A DNA stretch of 64,000 bases from Flavobacterium sp. 9R (GTDB lineage Bacteria; Bacteroidota; Bacteroidia; Flavobacteriales; Flavobacteriaceae), in assembly GCF_902506345.1 (NCBI RefSeq), contig NZ_LR733413.1, forward strand, positions 723,455-787,454, given 5' to 3'. Each line of letters opens with the position of its first letter. Position 1 is the first letter of the stretch. Of this stretch, positions 7,639 through 17,269 are shown one piece after another. The notes below the pieces were generated by a model. That model was not told where the DNA came from, made no database searches, and saw nothing but the letters and a program-made list of their open reading frames with translations. The position numbers and the translations under genes were made by a program.

Positions 7639-10167
7639 ATGAGAAAAAATTATTTTACATTTAAGAATCTTCGGCAACTGTGTTTTGCCTTGTGTTTAGG
7701 AGTAACTGTTCAAGCACAAACCTATACAAGCTGGAAAGTGGGTAGTACCACAGATGTTACAACAACAACTACTGGCGGTATGTGTTTGATGGGTGGAGGA
7801 ATAGATAACGATGATGCCATCAAATGGATGTTTCAAAAAGCAGGAGGAGGAGATGTGGTTGTTTTGCGTTCCGCGGGAACCGATGGTTATAATACTTATA
7901 TGTATTCTGAGTTGGGTGTGCCGGTAAATTCAGTAGAGACGATAATTATAGATACTAGAGCAAAAGCAAGTATTGCAGCGATAGCTACAAAAATCAGAAA
8001 TGCGGAAGCTTTGTTTATTTCGGGAGGCGACCAAGCGACTTATGTTTCCTATTGGAAAGATACCCCAGTAGAAGACGCAATCAATTATTTAATCAATACC
8101 AAAAAAGTACCAGTTGGCGGAACTAGTGCGGGTTGTGCTATTTTAGGGCAATTTTACTATAGCGCTGCCAATACAAGTATTGTTTCTGCTGATGCATTGG
8201 CTAATCCCTATGCTACTGGGGTTACCATAGGTGTCAATGACTTTTTATCTAGCCCTTATTTGGCTAATGTGATTACGGATACCCATTATGATAATCCTGA
8301 TCGTAGAGGAAGACAAACTGCTTTTTTAGCAAGAATGTGGAAGGATTTAGGCGCTGGATTGAATGCAAAAGGGATTGGAGTATTTGAAAAAACAGCAGTG
8401 TGTATCGACCAAAACGGATTGGCACGTGTTTTTGCTCCAACAACAGCTAGCTTTGCTTATTTCTACCAAATCGAATCGAATTCTACTCCAGAAACGGTTG
8501 TTTCGGGAACGCCTTTAACTTGGAATAATGCCGGAAAAGGAGTTAAGATTGTTAAGATTCCGGGTAATACCGCTGGTTCCAATACTTTCGATTTAAACAA
8601 TTGGACGACTACTTCTGGTAGTGGAATCTCTTGGGGTAACATCAAAGTAATTAGCGGTACTTTGACAGAAACACTAGGCGGTACACCTCCAGGAGGGACG
8701 CCTTCTTGTGCTACACCTTCAGGGGTAACGGCTAGTGCAATTACTAATACAAGTGCAACAATATCTTGGACATCTACTACAGCAACTAGCTACACGGTTC
8801 GTTACAAAACAACAGCTGCAACTGCTTGGACTACATTACCCAATACCACTTCTACATCATCAGCGCTAACGGGGCTTACTTTGGGAACTTCCTATAATGT
8901 TGAGGTAATTGGAAATTGTACTTCGGGTGCTTCTACTGCAGGAACTGCTCAATTTATAACTACTGGAGGAACAACAGTTATAACTTATTGTGCTTCTAAA
9001 GGAAATAGTGCTGCTACTGAGTGGATTAGTAAAGTAGTTATTGGAACAATTAATAATACATCTGGAGCAAACGGTGGTTATGCTGATTTCTCTGCACAAT
9101 CAACTTCAATTGCTAAAGGTACTGCTACAACATTGACCTTAACGCCTGGTTTTAGTGCAACCAGAAGTTTGTATTGGAAAGTATATATTGACTATAATAA
9201 TAATGGATTGTTTACTGATTCGGGTGAAGATGTGTATGGTGTTTTTAGTAGCAGCACACTTACTCCTTCAATTACAGTTCCAGCTTCAGCAGTAGCAGGT
9301 CCAATAAGAATGCGTGTTATTGTGAGTTATAATGCTATAACTTCACCTTGTGGAACTTATAATTATGGTGAAACAGAGGATTATACTTTAAATGTAGGAG
9401 GGACAACTACTCCTCCAGCTACCTATTGTGCCTCAAAAGGAAATAGCGCTACTAGCGAATGGATATCCAAAGTGGCTATAGGAACAATTTCTAATACTTC
9501 GGGAAAAAATGGTGGTTACGCTGATTTTTCTGCACAATCGACCACAATAACTAAAGGAACTGCAGCTACATTAACTTTAACCCCAGGTTTTAGTGCAACT
9601 AGAAGTTTGTATTGGAAAGTGTTTGTAGATTATAACAATAATGGTCAATTCACAGATGCAGGTGAGGAAGTATACAGTGTTTATAGCAGTAGTACACTTA
9701 CCCCATCAATTACAGCTCCTGCTTCTGCGGTTACAGGTGCAGTAAGAATGCGAGTTATTGTTAGTTACAATTCGATTACCTCTCCTTGTGGGACATACAA
9801 CTATGGTGAGACAGAAGATTACACCTTAAACATTACTACTTCTGCAGCCAAAGCTATAGCCTTGAAAGAGGCAATCAATGAAGATACTGTTGTGGTTGAG
9901 AATGATGCAACTTCCAAAAAAATAGCTGTGTATCCTAACCCTGCAAGAGAAGATTTTAATATTGAGTTTGATAGTAAAAAAGAGGACAAGGTATCGATTC
10001 ACATTTTTTCTTTAAGTGGCAATGAAGAGAAAAATATAGAAGTGAAATCTGAAAAAGGGGCGAATAGAATTAGAACAACAACCAATGGTTTGGTTCCTGG
10101 CCATTATATTGTGAAAGTGATAAGATCCGGTGAAGTGCTTACTTCAAAAATGATCATTTCGAATTAG
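7639..10167 (+). CDS. Secreted cyanophycinase-like (S51) protein with Fn3, two GEVED domains and a T9SS sorting tail
   Basis: 842 residues from the ATG at 7639; this start puts the signal peptide (MRKNYFTFKNL... to VQAQT) at the N-terminus, while the in-frame GTG at 7588 would bury it. Residues about 45-290 are a peptidase S51 fold with the nucleophile in GGTSAGC (Ser163). Then come a fibronectin-III domain (about 355-435), two near-identical GEVED domains (about 450-590 and 595-730) and an 80-residue Por-type tail (VYPNPAREDF...). S51 enzymes hydrolyse cyanophycin or beta-aspartyl dipeptides; here it should be exported by the type IX system. Alone in its transcript. Function of the binding domains unknown. 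Confidence 0.85.
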   Translation: MRKNYFTFKNLRQLCFALCLGVTVQAQTYTSWKVGSTTDVTTTTTGGMCLMGGGIDNDDAIKWMFQKAGGGDVVVLRSAGTDGYNTYMYSELGVPVNSVETIIIDTRAKASIAAIATKIRNAEALFISGGDQATYVSYWKDTPVEDAINYLINTKKVPVGGTSAGCAILGQFYYSAANTSIVSADALANPYATGVTIGVNDFLSSPYLANVITDTHYDNPDRRGRQTAFLARMWKDLGAGLNAKGIGVFEKTAVCIDQNGLARVFAPTTASFAYFYQIESNSTPETVVSGTPLTWNNAGKGVKIVKIPGNTAGSNTFDLNNWTTTSGSGISWGNIKVISGTLTETLGGTPPGGTPSCATPSGVTASAITNTSATISWTSTTATSYTVRYKTTAATAWTTLPNTTSTSSALTGLTLGTSYNVEVIGNCTSGASTAGTAQFITTGGTTVITYCASKGNSAATEWISKVVIGTINNTSGANGGYADFSAQSTSIAKGTATTLTLTPGFSATRSLYWKVYIDYNNNGLFTDSGEDVYGVFSSSTLTPSITVPASAVAGPIRMRVIVSYNAITSPCGTYNYGETEDYTLNVGGTTTPPATYCASKGNSATSEWISKVAIGTISNTSGKNGGYADFSAQSTTITKGTAATLTLTPGFSATRSLYWKVFVDYNNNGQFTDAGEEVYSVYSSSTLTPSITAPASAVTGAVRMRVIVSYNSITSPCGTYNYGETEDYTLNITTSAAKAIALKEAINEDTVVVENDATSKKIAVYPNPAREDFNIEFDSKKEDKVSIHIFSLSGNEEKNIEVKSEKGANRIRTTTNGLVPGHYIVKVIRSGEVLTSKMIISN
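8985..9832 (+). repeat. Tandem duplication encoding the two GEVED domains
   Basis: Two consecutive segments (8985-9393 and 9424-9832, each about 409 bp) encode nearly the same sequence, starting YCASKGNSA and ending YGETEDYTLN. Codon third positions have diverged, so the duplication is not brand new. Confidence 0.85.
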
Positions 10168-10191
10168 TAATTGAATTAGTTTTTTGCAAAA

Positions 10192-10233
10192 GAACCCCCT
10201 TCATTTGATCTCTGAAGGGGGTTCATTTTTTTT
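10192..10233. terminator. Terminator after the cyanophycinase-like gene
   Basis: Perfect 12-bp stem GAACCCCCTTCA (10192-10203) / TGAAGGGGGTTC (10213-10224) and a T run; it also lies just past the stop of the convergent serine hydrolase gene. Confidence 0.88.
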
Positions 10234-10247
10234 AAAAGAGGCTTTTT

Positions 10248-11450
10248 TTACTCTATGTCGTCTAACTTGAAAGGATAATCGCCAAACAAAGTTGCTAATT
10301 TTCTAACCGCATAGGTGTTTTTAGTCATTTTATTGGATAAAGCAATAATAGTAACTTTTTCTTTTGGCAAAGTTATGTAGGAAGAGGTATTCCCATGCCA
10401 CCAACCATTGTGAAAATAAAAATTCTGACCGGTTTCCCAATTGATCATTCTAATCCCAAGGCCATAGTTTTTGGTTCCTTTTCGCTCATTGCTATACGGT
10501 TTAAAAACTTGTTCCCATAATCCAGGCTCCAAGAAGTTTTTAGCATTTCTTGCCAAATCAAATTTGAGTAAATCTCTCGGAGTGGAATAAATGTTTTTAT
10601 CTCCATAAACGCCATCCAAATAATCGATTCCGATTTCTACTTTGTTCGCTTTGTAAGAAGGTACAATTCTTTTCTTGTCTTTTTTTATGTCACAAACAAA
10701 GGAATGTGTCATTCCCAAAGGTTGAAACAGCATTTTGTTCATAGCTTCTATATAAGAAAGTTTGGTAACTTTTTCTATAATTAAAGCAAGCATCGCATAA
10801 TTAGTGTTGCAATATGCAAAACGACTGTCTGTTCTAAATTCTAAACCTATGTTTTTGGTCGCCATCAAATCCAATAAATCCTGATTGGTCAACGTTTTGT
10901 GTCGGTCCCAAATATTGGCCTTTCTGTCTGTAAAATACGAATAGTTGCGTATCCCACTTCTGTGATTTAATAAGGTTCTTATGGTAACATCAGGATAAGG
11001 AAATCGATCTAACAAAGTGGTTACTTTTTGGTCTAAATCCAATCGTTTTGCATTCACCAATTTCAAAATAACTGTCGCAGTCAAAACTTTACTTACTGAA
11101 GCTATGTGCAATGGGGTTTCGCTTGTAATTGTATCTTTATCCCTAAGGTTCGCTAATCCATTGTATTTTTCATAAATAATTTGGCCATTTTGCGCCACTA
11201 AAAAACTTCCGTTCATAGTGTTATTGGGCCAGTTTTTTTTGTAAAAAGCGTCAATTTTTGCTCTTTTTTCTTGAATATAAGAGGCTGTTAATTCAGTACT
11301 ATCTTTTGCAGCTGGTTTGAGTATCGGAAGTACGTTTTTTGGGAGCTGTGCATCGGTTAATTCTACTTTTTTTATTTCTTTTGCACAGGAGGTAATTGCC
11401 AAAGAAAGGACAAGTAATTGTGCTATATTTGCTTTTTTAATAAGAGTCAT
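10248..11450 (-). CDS. Serine hydrolase of the class C beta-lactamase family, lipoprotein
   Basis: 400 residues from the ATG at 11450. An upstream in-frame ATG at 11474 overlaps the promoter -7 box, so it cannot be the start of the main transcript. The N-terminus is a lipoprotein signal ending LAITSCAKE. Catalytic motifs: SxxK in IASVSKVLTA, YxN in FAYCNTNY, and a HxG-type motif near the C-terminus (YFHNGWWHG). These belong to the AmpC/D-aminopeptidase/esterase EstB group; most members are esterases or peptidases rather than resistance enzymes. Convergent with the preceding gene. Confidence 0.82.
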   Translation of the reverse strand: MTLIKKANIAQLLVLSLAITSCAKEIKKVELTDAQLPKNVLPILKPAAKDSTELTASYIQEKRAKIDAFYKKNWPNNTMNGSFLVAQNGQIIYEKYNGLANLRDKDTITSETPLHIASVSKVLTATVILKLVNAKRLDLDQKVTTLLDRFPYPDVTIRTLLNHRSGIRNYSYFTDRKANIWDRHKTLTNQDLLDLMATKNIGLEFRTDSRFAYCNTNYAMLALIIEKVTKLSYIEAMNKMLFQPLGMTHSFVCDIKKDKKRIVPSYKANKVEIGIDYLDGVYGDKNIYSTPRDLLKFDLARNAKNFLEPGLWEQVFKPYSNERKGTKNYGLGIRMINWETGQNFYFHNGWWHGNTSSYITLPKEKVTIIALSNKMTKNTYAVRKLATLFGDYPFKLDDIE

Positions 11451-11471
11451 TTGTTGGAAAATTGAAAAAAA

Positions 11472-11479
11472 CAAATATA
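11472..11479 (-). promoter_or_regulatory. -7 box that decides the start of the serine hydrolase
   Basis: TATATTTG on the minus strand, 22 bp before the ATG at 11450 and covering the upstream ATG (11472-11474). Confidence 0.6.
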
Positions 11480-11617
11480 TAGAATCAATTGCTTTTTAAT
11501 TCTAGTTTTTTTCAAAATATCTCACTTTTCATCCTCATAAAAATAAGGCTTCAGTTTAGAGTATTGGAGTTCAATAATTAATGTAAATGCTTTTTGACAA
11601 TAATAGATGGAAAATGC

Positions 11618-11645
11618 TTGTTTTTCGATTATATTGTTATATTTG
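11618..11645 (+). promoter_or_regulatory. Promoter of the LYS1/AlaDH-like gene
   Basis: TTG (11618-11620), 17 bp, TATATTTG (11638-11645); a good Bacteroidetes promoter 53 bp before the ATG. Confidence 0.7.
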
Positions 11646-11698
11646 TAACAAATAAATTCAATAAAGTTAAATAATAACGTAATTTAAATACTATAAAA

Positions 11699-12901
11699 AT
11701 GAAGTTTGGAATTATCAAAGAAAGAAAAAACCCACCAGATAGAAGAGTTGTTTTTTCTCCCAATGAAATCAAAACCATTCAAGAACAATTTCCTGTAGTA
11801 TCTTTTAAAGTGGAACCTTCTGATATTCGTATTTTTTCGGATGCAGAATATCAAAACTTGGGAATCGAAGTTACTGATGATTTGTCCGACTGCGAAGTCT
11901 TATTTGGTGTCAAAGAAGTTCCTGTAGAAGCTTTAATTCCTAATAAAAAATACTTCTTTTTTTCTCATACCATCAAAAAACAACCTTACAATCAAAAATT
12001 ATTGCAAGCCGTTTTAGAGAAAAACATAGAATTATACGATCATGAAACTATCGTTGATGCGGCTAATAAAAGACTGATTGGTTTTGGACGTTATGCAGGT
12101 ATAGTAGGAGCGTATAACGCAATTCGTGCTTTTGGAATTAAATTCGAATTGTTTAAAATGCCAAAAGCATCTACTTTGAAAGGGAGAGAAGCTTTGGTAC
12201 AGCAAGTAAAAAGACAAATCATTCCTCCTATAAAAATTGTAGTTACGGGTACAGGAAAAGTGGGGGGTGGAGTGAAGGAGATGCTGTTAGAGATGAAAAT
12301 CAAAGAGGTTTCTGTTGAAAATTTTTTAACCAAAAAATTTACGCAACCGGTATTTACTCAAATAGATGTTTTAGAGTACAATAAAAGAATTGATGGTCAA
12401 AAATTAGATACTAAAGATTTTTATAAAAACCCATCAGAATACGAATCCGATTTTGAGCGTTTTACGAAAGTAGCAGATATTTATATTTCAGGCCATTTTC
12501 ACGCAAATGCTGCTCCTCAAATTCTATCTCAAAAAATGTTACAAGCCAGTGATTGTGCGATTAAGATTGTAGCCGATGTATCTTGTGATGTAAATGGCCC
12601 AATTGCTTGTACCTTGAGAGCTTCTACTATAGAAGAGCCTTTGTATGGCTATTTGCCAATTGAAAACAAAGAAGTGGATGTATTTCATCCTGCCGCAATT
12701 GTGGTAATGGCAGTGGATAATTTGCCTTGTGAATTGCCCAAAGATGCGAGTGAAGGTTTTGGTGAAATGTTTACGCAACACGTAATTCCAGCATTTTTTA
12801 ATAATGATGCTGATGGAATTTTAGAGCGAGCTAAAATGACTCAAAATGGGGAATTAACAGAACGTTTTAGTTATTTGCAAGACTACGTTGCAAAAAAGTA
12901 A
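11699..12901 (+). CDS. NAD(P)-dependent oxidoreductase, alanine dehydrogenase / saccharopine dehydrogenase (LYS1) type
   Basis: 400 residues. The N-terminal half matches the AlaDh/PNT substrate-binding domain (MKFGIIKERKNPPDRRVVFSP, then LFGVKEVP and FFFSHTIKKQ), and GFGRYAGIVGAYNAIRAFG is typical of LYS1-like saccharopine dehydrogenases. The nucleotide-binding loop is VVTGTGKVGGG (about residues 181-190). Members interconvert amino acids and keto acids using NAD(H); whether it works on alanine, lysine/saccharopine or another amine is not clear from sequence. Cytosolic and monocistronic. Confidence 0.75.
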   Translation: MKFGIIKERKNPPDRRVVFSPNEIKTIQEQFPVVSFKVEPSDIRIFSDAEYQNLGIEVTDDLSDCEVLFGVKEVPVEALIPNKKYFFFSHTIKKQPYNQKLLQAVLEKNIELYDHETIVDAANKRLIGFGRYAGIVGAYNAIRAFGIKFELFKMPKASTLKGREALVQQVKRQIIPPIKIVVTGTGKVGGGVKEMLLEMKIKEVSVENFLTKKFTQPVFTQIDVLEYNKRIDGQKLDTKDFYKNPSEYESDFERFTKVADIYISGHFHANAAPQILSQKMLQASDCAIKIVADVSCDVNGPIACTLRASTIEEPLYGYLPIENKEVDVFHPAAIVVMAVDNLPCELPKDASEGFGEMFTQHVIPAFFNNDADGILERAKMTQNGELTERFSYLQDYVAKK

Positions 12902-12990
12902 TTGATTGTAGATGTATAGTAGTATAATAACATGATCCTGAGTTAAGGCAAAATGGATTTAAAAATATAGTGGAGTTTTTAAGGATTTTA

Positions 12991-13021
12991 TTGGTTTAAA
13001 AAAATATTCCCACTATATTTG
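12991..13021 (+). promoter_or_regulatory. Promoter of the small membrane protein gene
   Basis: TTG (12991-12993), 20 bp, TATATTTG (13014-13021), ending 26 bp before the ATG; close to consensus. Confidence 0.75.
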
Positions 13022-13047
13022 TCGCAACATTCAAAATTCCGGAAAAC

Positions 13048-13221
13048 ATGTTTGAATTTTCACAGTATTTAGGCTTCTTACTTTTCTTAACCATCCTAAC
13101 AATGGGATTTTGGTTAATGTTTTTCTTAGTTGGTTTCATTTCCTATTGGGTAGGTGGAGCATCTTGGGAAGCATACAAAGAGAAAAAAGCAAAACAGAAG
13201 CAAGAAGAAGAATTAGTGTAA
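13048..13221 (+). CDS. Small membrane protein, 57 residues
   Basis: ATG at 13048, stop at 13219. It begins MFEFSQYLGFLLFLTILTMG, has a hydrophobic N-terminal two-thirds (about residues 8-37) broken by glycines and tryptophans, and a strongly charged C-terminal tail (EAYKEKKAKQKQEEELV) that should lie in the cytosol. It has its own near-consensus promoter and its own terminator, which is strong evidence that this short frame is expressed. The family is not recognised by name, but such peptides are common in flavobacteria. Confidence 0.75.
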   Translation: MFEFSQYLGFLLFLTILTMGFWLMFFLVGFISYWVGGASWEAYKEKKAKQKQEEELV

Positions 13222-13240
13222 TCTAATTATCTCTATAAAA

Positions 13241-13268
13241 AAGGACTCCGCAACGAGTCCTTTTTTTT
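13241..13268 (+). terminator. Terminator of the 57-residue protein gene
   Basis: Stem AAGGACTC (13241-13248) / GAGTCCTT (13255-13262), loop CGCAAC, followed by T's. Confidence 0.85.
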
Positions 13269-13292
13269 ATGCATACGATTGAACGGTAAACA

Positions 13293-13325
13293 AAAAAAAG
13301 ACTCGTTTTCACGAGTCTTTTTTTT
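13293..13325 (-). terminator. Terminator of the outer-membrane receptor gene
   Basis: Stem AAGACTCGT (13299-13307) / ACGAGTCTT (13311-13319) between A and T runs; serves the minus-strand gene ending at 13342. Confidence 0.82.
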
Positions 13326-13341
13326 AATGCGAAATCTGGGT

Positions 13342-15786
13342 TTAACCTTGGAATTCCATTTCGCCTTCGTTCATATTTCTCTTAGGCTTTTCTCTTTCGT
13401 TTTTAGGTTTGTTGAAACGATAGGTAAATGACAATGTAAACTGTCTTTCTCTCCACTGCATTTCTGAATAGGATTCAACTCTTTGAATTTGAATTTCAGA
13501 CATCATTTTTCTGCTATTGAAAACATCACTTACGTTAAAGGCAACCGTAGCTTTGTCTTTTAAAATATCTTTACTAAAACCTAAATTCATAGCCAATATT
13601 CCCAATCTTTTTCCTTGTGCATTATCTTGTGGCCCGTTGTACGTTAAGTTGGTTTGCCAGTCTATTTTGGATGGTAAAGTAATTTTAGAAGTCAATCGGG
13701 TAGACCAAGAAGTGGCATCAAAATCAAAGTTTTGAACAACTATCTCTCCATTTGAAGTTGTGTATTCATAATCGCCACGGGTTTGCACTGCAAAGAAGTT
13801 AAAATTACTATTCAACTTCCACCATTTGTAAGGGGAATAATTTAAGTTAACTTCAAAACCAGTTCTCATTTCTGTACCAAGATTAATTGGAGATGATTCA
13901 ATTACTGTAATACCATTAACAGTTTTCCCAGAGTCACGTCTAACAAATTGGAAGGCATCTTTAGTAGTGTTATAATACAATGATGTGCTTAAAGTTAACT
14001 TTTCCCATCTTTTGATGTAACCAAAATCAATTGCATCAGTAAGCGCAGGATCTAAATCAGGGTTTCCAACAAAAATATTAATGTTACTCGAGAAGTTGTT
14101 AAAAGGGTTTAAGAAACGACCTCTTGGTCTTTGAATTCGTTTACTATAGCTAATAGAAGCACTACTTTTATCGGACAATTCATAAGTGAAAAACGCACTT
14201 GGGAAGAGATTACCGTATTTTTTTGTATTGAAATCATTTGTTTTAAGGAAATTGATGTCAATATTTGAATCTTCATATCGCAAACCAAAAAGCATTGAGA
14301 GTTTGTTTACTTTTACACCATATTGCGTATAGAAAGCGTTTATTCTTTCTTTGTACTCTAAAAAATTAGTAAAAATATCAACAGGAACGCCATTGCTAGT
14401 TACGGCATAATCGGTGTTTAAATTTGTAAAGTCACCTCGGTAACCCGCTTCAAATTGTTGTCCTTTTCCTAATGGTAAAACATAATCAACCACAAATAAG
14501 TTTCTTTTCTGATCTTGATTATTTTGGGAATCATCCAATTTAGCAACTGGGTCAATCGTTGTTTTATCACTAATTAAAGCCGAATTCAAATCTTTATTGC
14601 TAGAAATAGAGATGTCAACACTCAACTTATGTCCTTCTTTTTTGAAGTTTTTAATAAAATTAGAAGCGAATTCAAAATTCTCGCTATCGCTATCTTCTTT
14701 GTTTAAACGGTTACGAGTAAATTCATATATAAAATCTTTGTCGTAATTATCTTGGAATACATTATCTTCATTATTACCATTACTTTTTCGGTAATTGATG
14801 CTGTTGGTCCAAGAAGTTGATTTGTCAATGTACCATTCTATACCTGCAGTACCGTTGTAGGCATTATTAAAACGGTCATTACTTCTGTCTTCATAAACGT
14901 AGTTTTTTACACTACCATCGGTATTGAAGTATTTTGCATTGGTTAATCCATTACCAGGATTGTTTCTGTAATTGTAACCCTGAGTGGTAAACAGATTGAA
15001 TTTTTCTGTTTTGTAATTCAAAGTTCCGCTTATACCATGGTTATCTGGGTAACCAGTATTGGCTATAAAAGTTCCATTGAAGCCTTGGTTTTTTCCTTTT
15101 TTTAAGATAATGTTCAGTAATCCACCACCACCTTCAGCATCGTATCTAGCAGAAGGATTGGTTACAACTTCTACTTTTTCGATGGCATCAGCAGGAATTA
15201 ATCGTAATGCTTCTGTAATATTAATAGCATTGGAAGGTCTACCATCAATAAGGATTCTTACGTTTTCATTTCCTCTCAAACTTACGTTTCCTTCAGCATC
15301 TACTGCTACAGAAGGTATATTGTCCAACACATCGCTTACTGTTCCTCCTTTTACCATTAAATCAGAACCTACGTTGTATACTTTTTTATCCAATTTAATT
15401 TCCACAGTTGTTTTTTCTGCACGAACTACTACCTCGTTCAATTGTGCGGCATCTTCTGCTAAACCAATTGTGCCTAATGAAAGGTTCTCTGTTATGTTCT
15501 TTTCTTTAATGGTAGTTGATTTGAACGAGATAAACTCAACAATGATGTCATAAGTTCCAGAGCTTACATCTATGGTAAACTCACCTTTATTGTTGGTTAC
15601 TCCACCTGCAATCATTTTTGGATTGGTGGTGTTTTTTAAAGTAATTGTTGCGTATTCAAGGGGTTGCTTAGAATTTTTTTCTATTACTTTTCCTGTAACT
15701 TTTAGTTTGGCTTTGCCTGGTTGTGCGTAGCCCAATAAGCTAAAACAGAACAATAATAGGGTAATGGTACTGGTAAGTTTTTTCAT
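13342..15786 (-). CDS. TonB-dependent-receptor-like outer-membrane beta-barrel protein
   Basis: 814 residues. Signal peptide to GYAQPGK, then a CarboxypepD_reg-like beta-sandwich (about 28-105, KVTGKVIEKNSKQPLEYATI), a plug domain (about 120-230, with IPSVAVDAEGNVSLRGNENV and IEKVEVVTNPSARYD), and a C-terminal barrel ending QFTLSFTYRFNKP plus a charged tail. This is the outer membrane beta-barrel (OMP_b-brl_3) branch found in Bacteroidetes next to SusC-type receptors. It has no SusD partner or TonB box that I can point to, so the ligand is unknown. It is monocistronic. Confidence 0.85.
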   Translation of the reverse strand: MKKLTSTITLLLFCFSLLGYAQPGKAKLKVTGKVIEKNSKQPLEYATITLKNTTNPKMIAGGVTNNKGEFTIDVSSGTYDIIVEFISFKSTTIKEKNITENLSLGTIGLAEDAAQLNEVVVRAEKTTVEIKLDKKVYNVGSDLMVKGGTVSDVLDNIPSVAVDAEGNVSLRGNENVRILIDGRPSNAINITEALRLIPADAIEKVEVVTNPSARYDAEGGGGLLNIILKKGKNQGFNGTFIANTGYPDNHGISGTLNYKTEKFNLFTTQGYNYRNNPGNGLTNAKYFNTDGSVKNYVYEDRSNDRFNNAYNGTAGIEWYIDKSTSWTNSINYRKSNGNNEDNVFQDNYDKDFIYEFTRNRLNKEDSDSENFEFASNFIKNFKKEGHKLSVDISISSNKDLNSALISDKTTIDPVAKLDDSQNNQDQKRNLFVVDYVLPLGKGQQFEAGYRGDFTNLNTDYAVTSNGVPVDIFTNFLEYKERINAFYTQYGVKVNKLSMLFGLRYEDSNIDINFLKTNDFNTKKYGNLFPSAFFTYELSDKSSASISYSKRIQRPRGRFLNPFNNFSSNINIFVGNPDLDPALTDAIDFGYIKRWEKLTLSTSLYYNTTKDAFQFVRRDSGKTVNGITVIESSPINLGTEMRTGFEVNLNYSPYKWWKLNSNFNFFAVQTRGDYEYTTSNGEIVVQNFDFDATSWSTRLTSKITLPSKIDWQTNLTYNGPQDNAQGKRLGILAMNLGFSKDILKDKATVAFNVSDVFNSRKMMSEIQIQRVESYSEMQWRERQFTLSFTYRFNKPKNEREKPKRNMNEGEMEFQG

Positions 15787-15871
15787 TTTTTATTTTTTGT
15801 TTACACCTTTAGACTAGTAAAAGAGTAATAGGTTTCATTTACAAATGGTAAAAATTTGTTAAAAAAAGAGA

Positions 15872-16219
15872 TTATTTTTTAAGAAAGTTGATGATATTCT
15901 CTTCATCACGGGCAATTATTGCTTTTTCTTCAGAAATTAAGAGAGGTCTTTCTATTAGTATTGGGTTGGTAATCATTATTTTAATGAGCTCTTCGTCTGT
16001 AAAGTCTTTCCCTTTGAAATTGTCAATCCAAGTTTTTTCTTTTTGTCGAACCAAATCGATAGGGTTTAAGTTTAACTTTTCTAATACCTCTTGCAATTCT
16101 TCTGCTGTTGGAGGCGTTGTTAAATACGGGATGATTTCGAATTCCTTTCCAGAAGTTTCAAGCATTGATAGGCATTTTCTGGATTTGCCACAGCGATTGT
16201 TATGAAAAATTTGTAACAT
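15872..16219 (-). CDS. ArsC/Spx-family protein, arsenate reductase-like
   Basis: 115 residues, thioredoxin fold. The active-site loop is NNRCGKSRKC (Cys about residue 10, with a second Cys five positions on) and the conserved Arg lies in ILIERPLLI, followed by a short C-terminal helix. This is the glutaredoxin-linked ArsC/YffB type. No arsR or arsenite pump is nearby, so it may be a general YffB-like reductase instead of a true arsenic resistance enzyme. It is divergent from the CPBP protease gene. Confidence 0.82.
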   Translation of the reverse strand: MLQIFHNNRCGKSRKCLSMLETSGKEFEIIPYLTTPPTAEELQEVLEKLNLNPIDLVRQKEKTWIDNFKGKDFTDEELIKIMITNPILIERPLLISEEKAIIARDEENIINFLKK

Positions 16220-16324
16220 TTTTTTGATTTTTTTGTATAGTTAATGCAAAATAAATAGGTACTTTTAGGGAGTGCAAATGTATGCTAACTATATTGTAAA
16301 TCTATTTAACAAACTGTTAATACT

Positions 16325-17242
16325 ATGTTTTTAGAACAAGGAGTTACTCCCCAAAATCATTTCTATAAGTACTTACTAGGGTCACTTGCTGTGATTATAG
16401 CATCATCAGTTGGTCAATTGCCTATGTTGATAGCAATCTATTTTAAAGCTGTTAATAAAGAGGTCGCTTTTCCTTCTACAAATGAAGAGGTCATGCATTT
16501 CTTTTCTTCGAATACAACTTTATTTTTAATGTTGATTTCTTTCGTTTTTGCGTTAGGCGCTATGTTTTTAATAATTCGATTGTATCATAATCAGACCATA
16601 CAATCTGTAACTACAACGAGACCAAAAATAGATTGGAAACGTGTATTTTTTTCTTTTGGATTATGGGCAGTAATAGGAGTTATAACTACAGGAATTGAAT
16701 GGTATTTGAATCCTAGTTTCTTTCAAGTAAATTTTAATTTCGACGCGTTCATTGTTCTATTTTTAATTGGTATTGTACTGATTCCAATTCAAACTTCAAC
16801 AGAAGAATATATCTTTAGAGGATACTTAATGCAAGGTTTTGCTAATTTGTTTCGCAATAAATGGGCACCTTTACTTATGACTTCTCTTATTTTTGGTTTA
16901 CTGCATTGGTTTAATCCCGAAGTTGGAAAAATGGGAAACTCCATTATGATTTTTTACATTGGGACAGGCTTGTTTCTCGGTGTTATTACCTTAATGGATG
17001 ATGGTATGGAATTAGCTCTTGGATTTCATGCCGCAAATAACTTGATAGGAGCTTTGTTGGTCACTTCTGATTGGACAGCTTTTCAAACCAATTCGATATT
17101 AAAAGATGTTTCAGAACCTACCTTAGGTTTTGATGTTATCTTGCCCGTAATACTAATATACCCGATACTTTTGCTTATCTTTGGGAGGAAATACAAATGG
17201 AATAATTGGAAAGAAAAACTTACAGGTAATATAAAAATTTAA
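16325..17242 (+). CDS. CPBP-family intramembrane metalloprotease
   Basis: 305 residues with about seven or eight membrane segments. The CPBP/CAAX motifs are present: EEYIFRGYLMQ (EExxxR, about residue 160), FGLLHW (about 195) and LGFHAANNLIG (about 237), which form the glutamate/histidine active site inside the membrane. Substrates of bacterial members are mostly unknown. It is followed after 27 bp by menE in the same direction, and the two are probably co-transcribed; they share a terminator at 18342. Confidence 0.87.
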   Translation: MFLEQGVTPQNHFYKYLLGSLAVIIASSVGQLPMLIAIYFKAVNKEVAFPSTNEEVMHFFSSNTTLFLMLISFVFALGAMFLIIRLYHNQTIQSVTTTRPKIDWKRVFFSFGLWAVIGVITTGIEWYLNPSFFQVNFNFDAFIVLFLIGIVLIPIQTSTEEYIFRGYLMQGFANLFRNKWAPLLMTSLIFGLLHWFNPEVGKMGNSIMIFYIGTGLFLGVITLMDDGMELALGFHAANNLIGALLVTSDWTAFQTNSILKDVSEPTLGFDVILPVILIYPILLLIFGRKYKWNNWKEKLTGNIKI

Positions 17243-17269
17243 TATATACTAGAATAAATTACTACTACT

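Noticed and set aside
15059..15553. 164-codon frame on the plus strand
   Set aside because: It lies opposite the outer-membrane receptor gene and has the composition of an antisense shadow; no promoter or homology.
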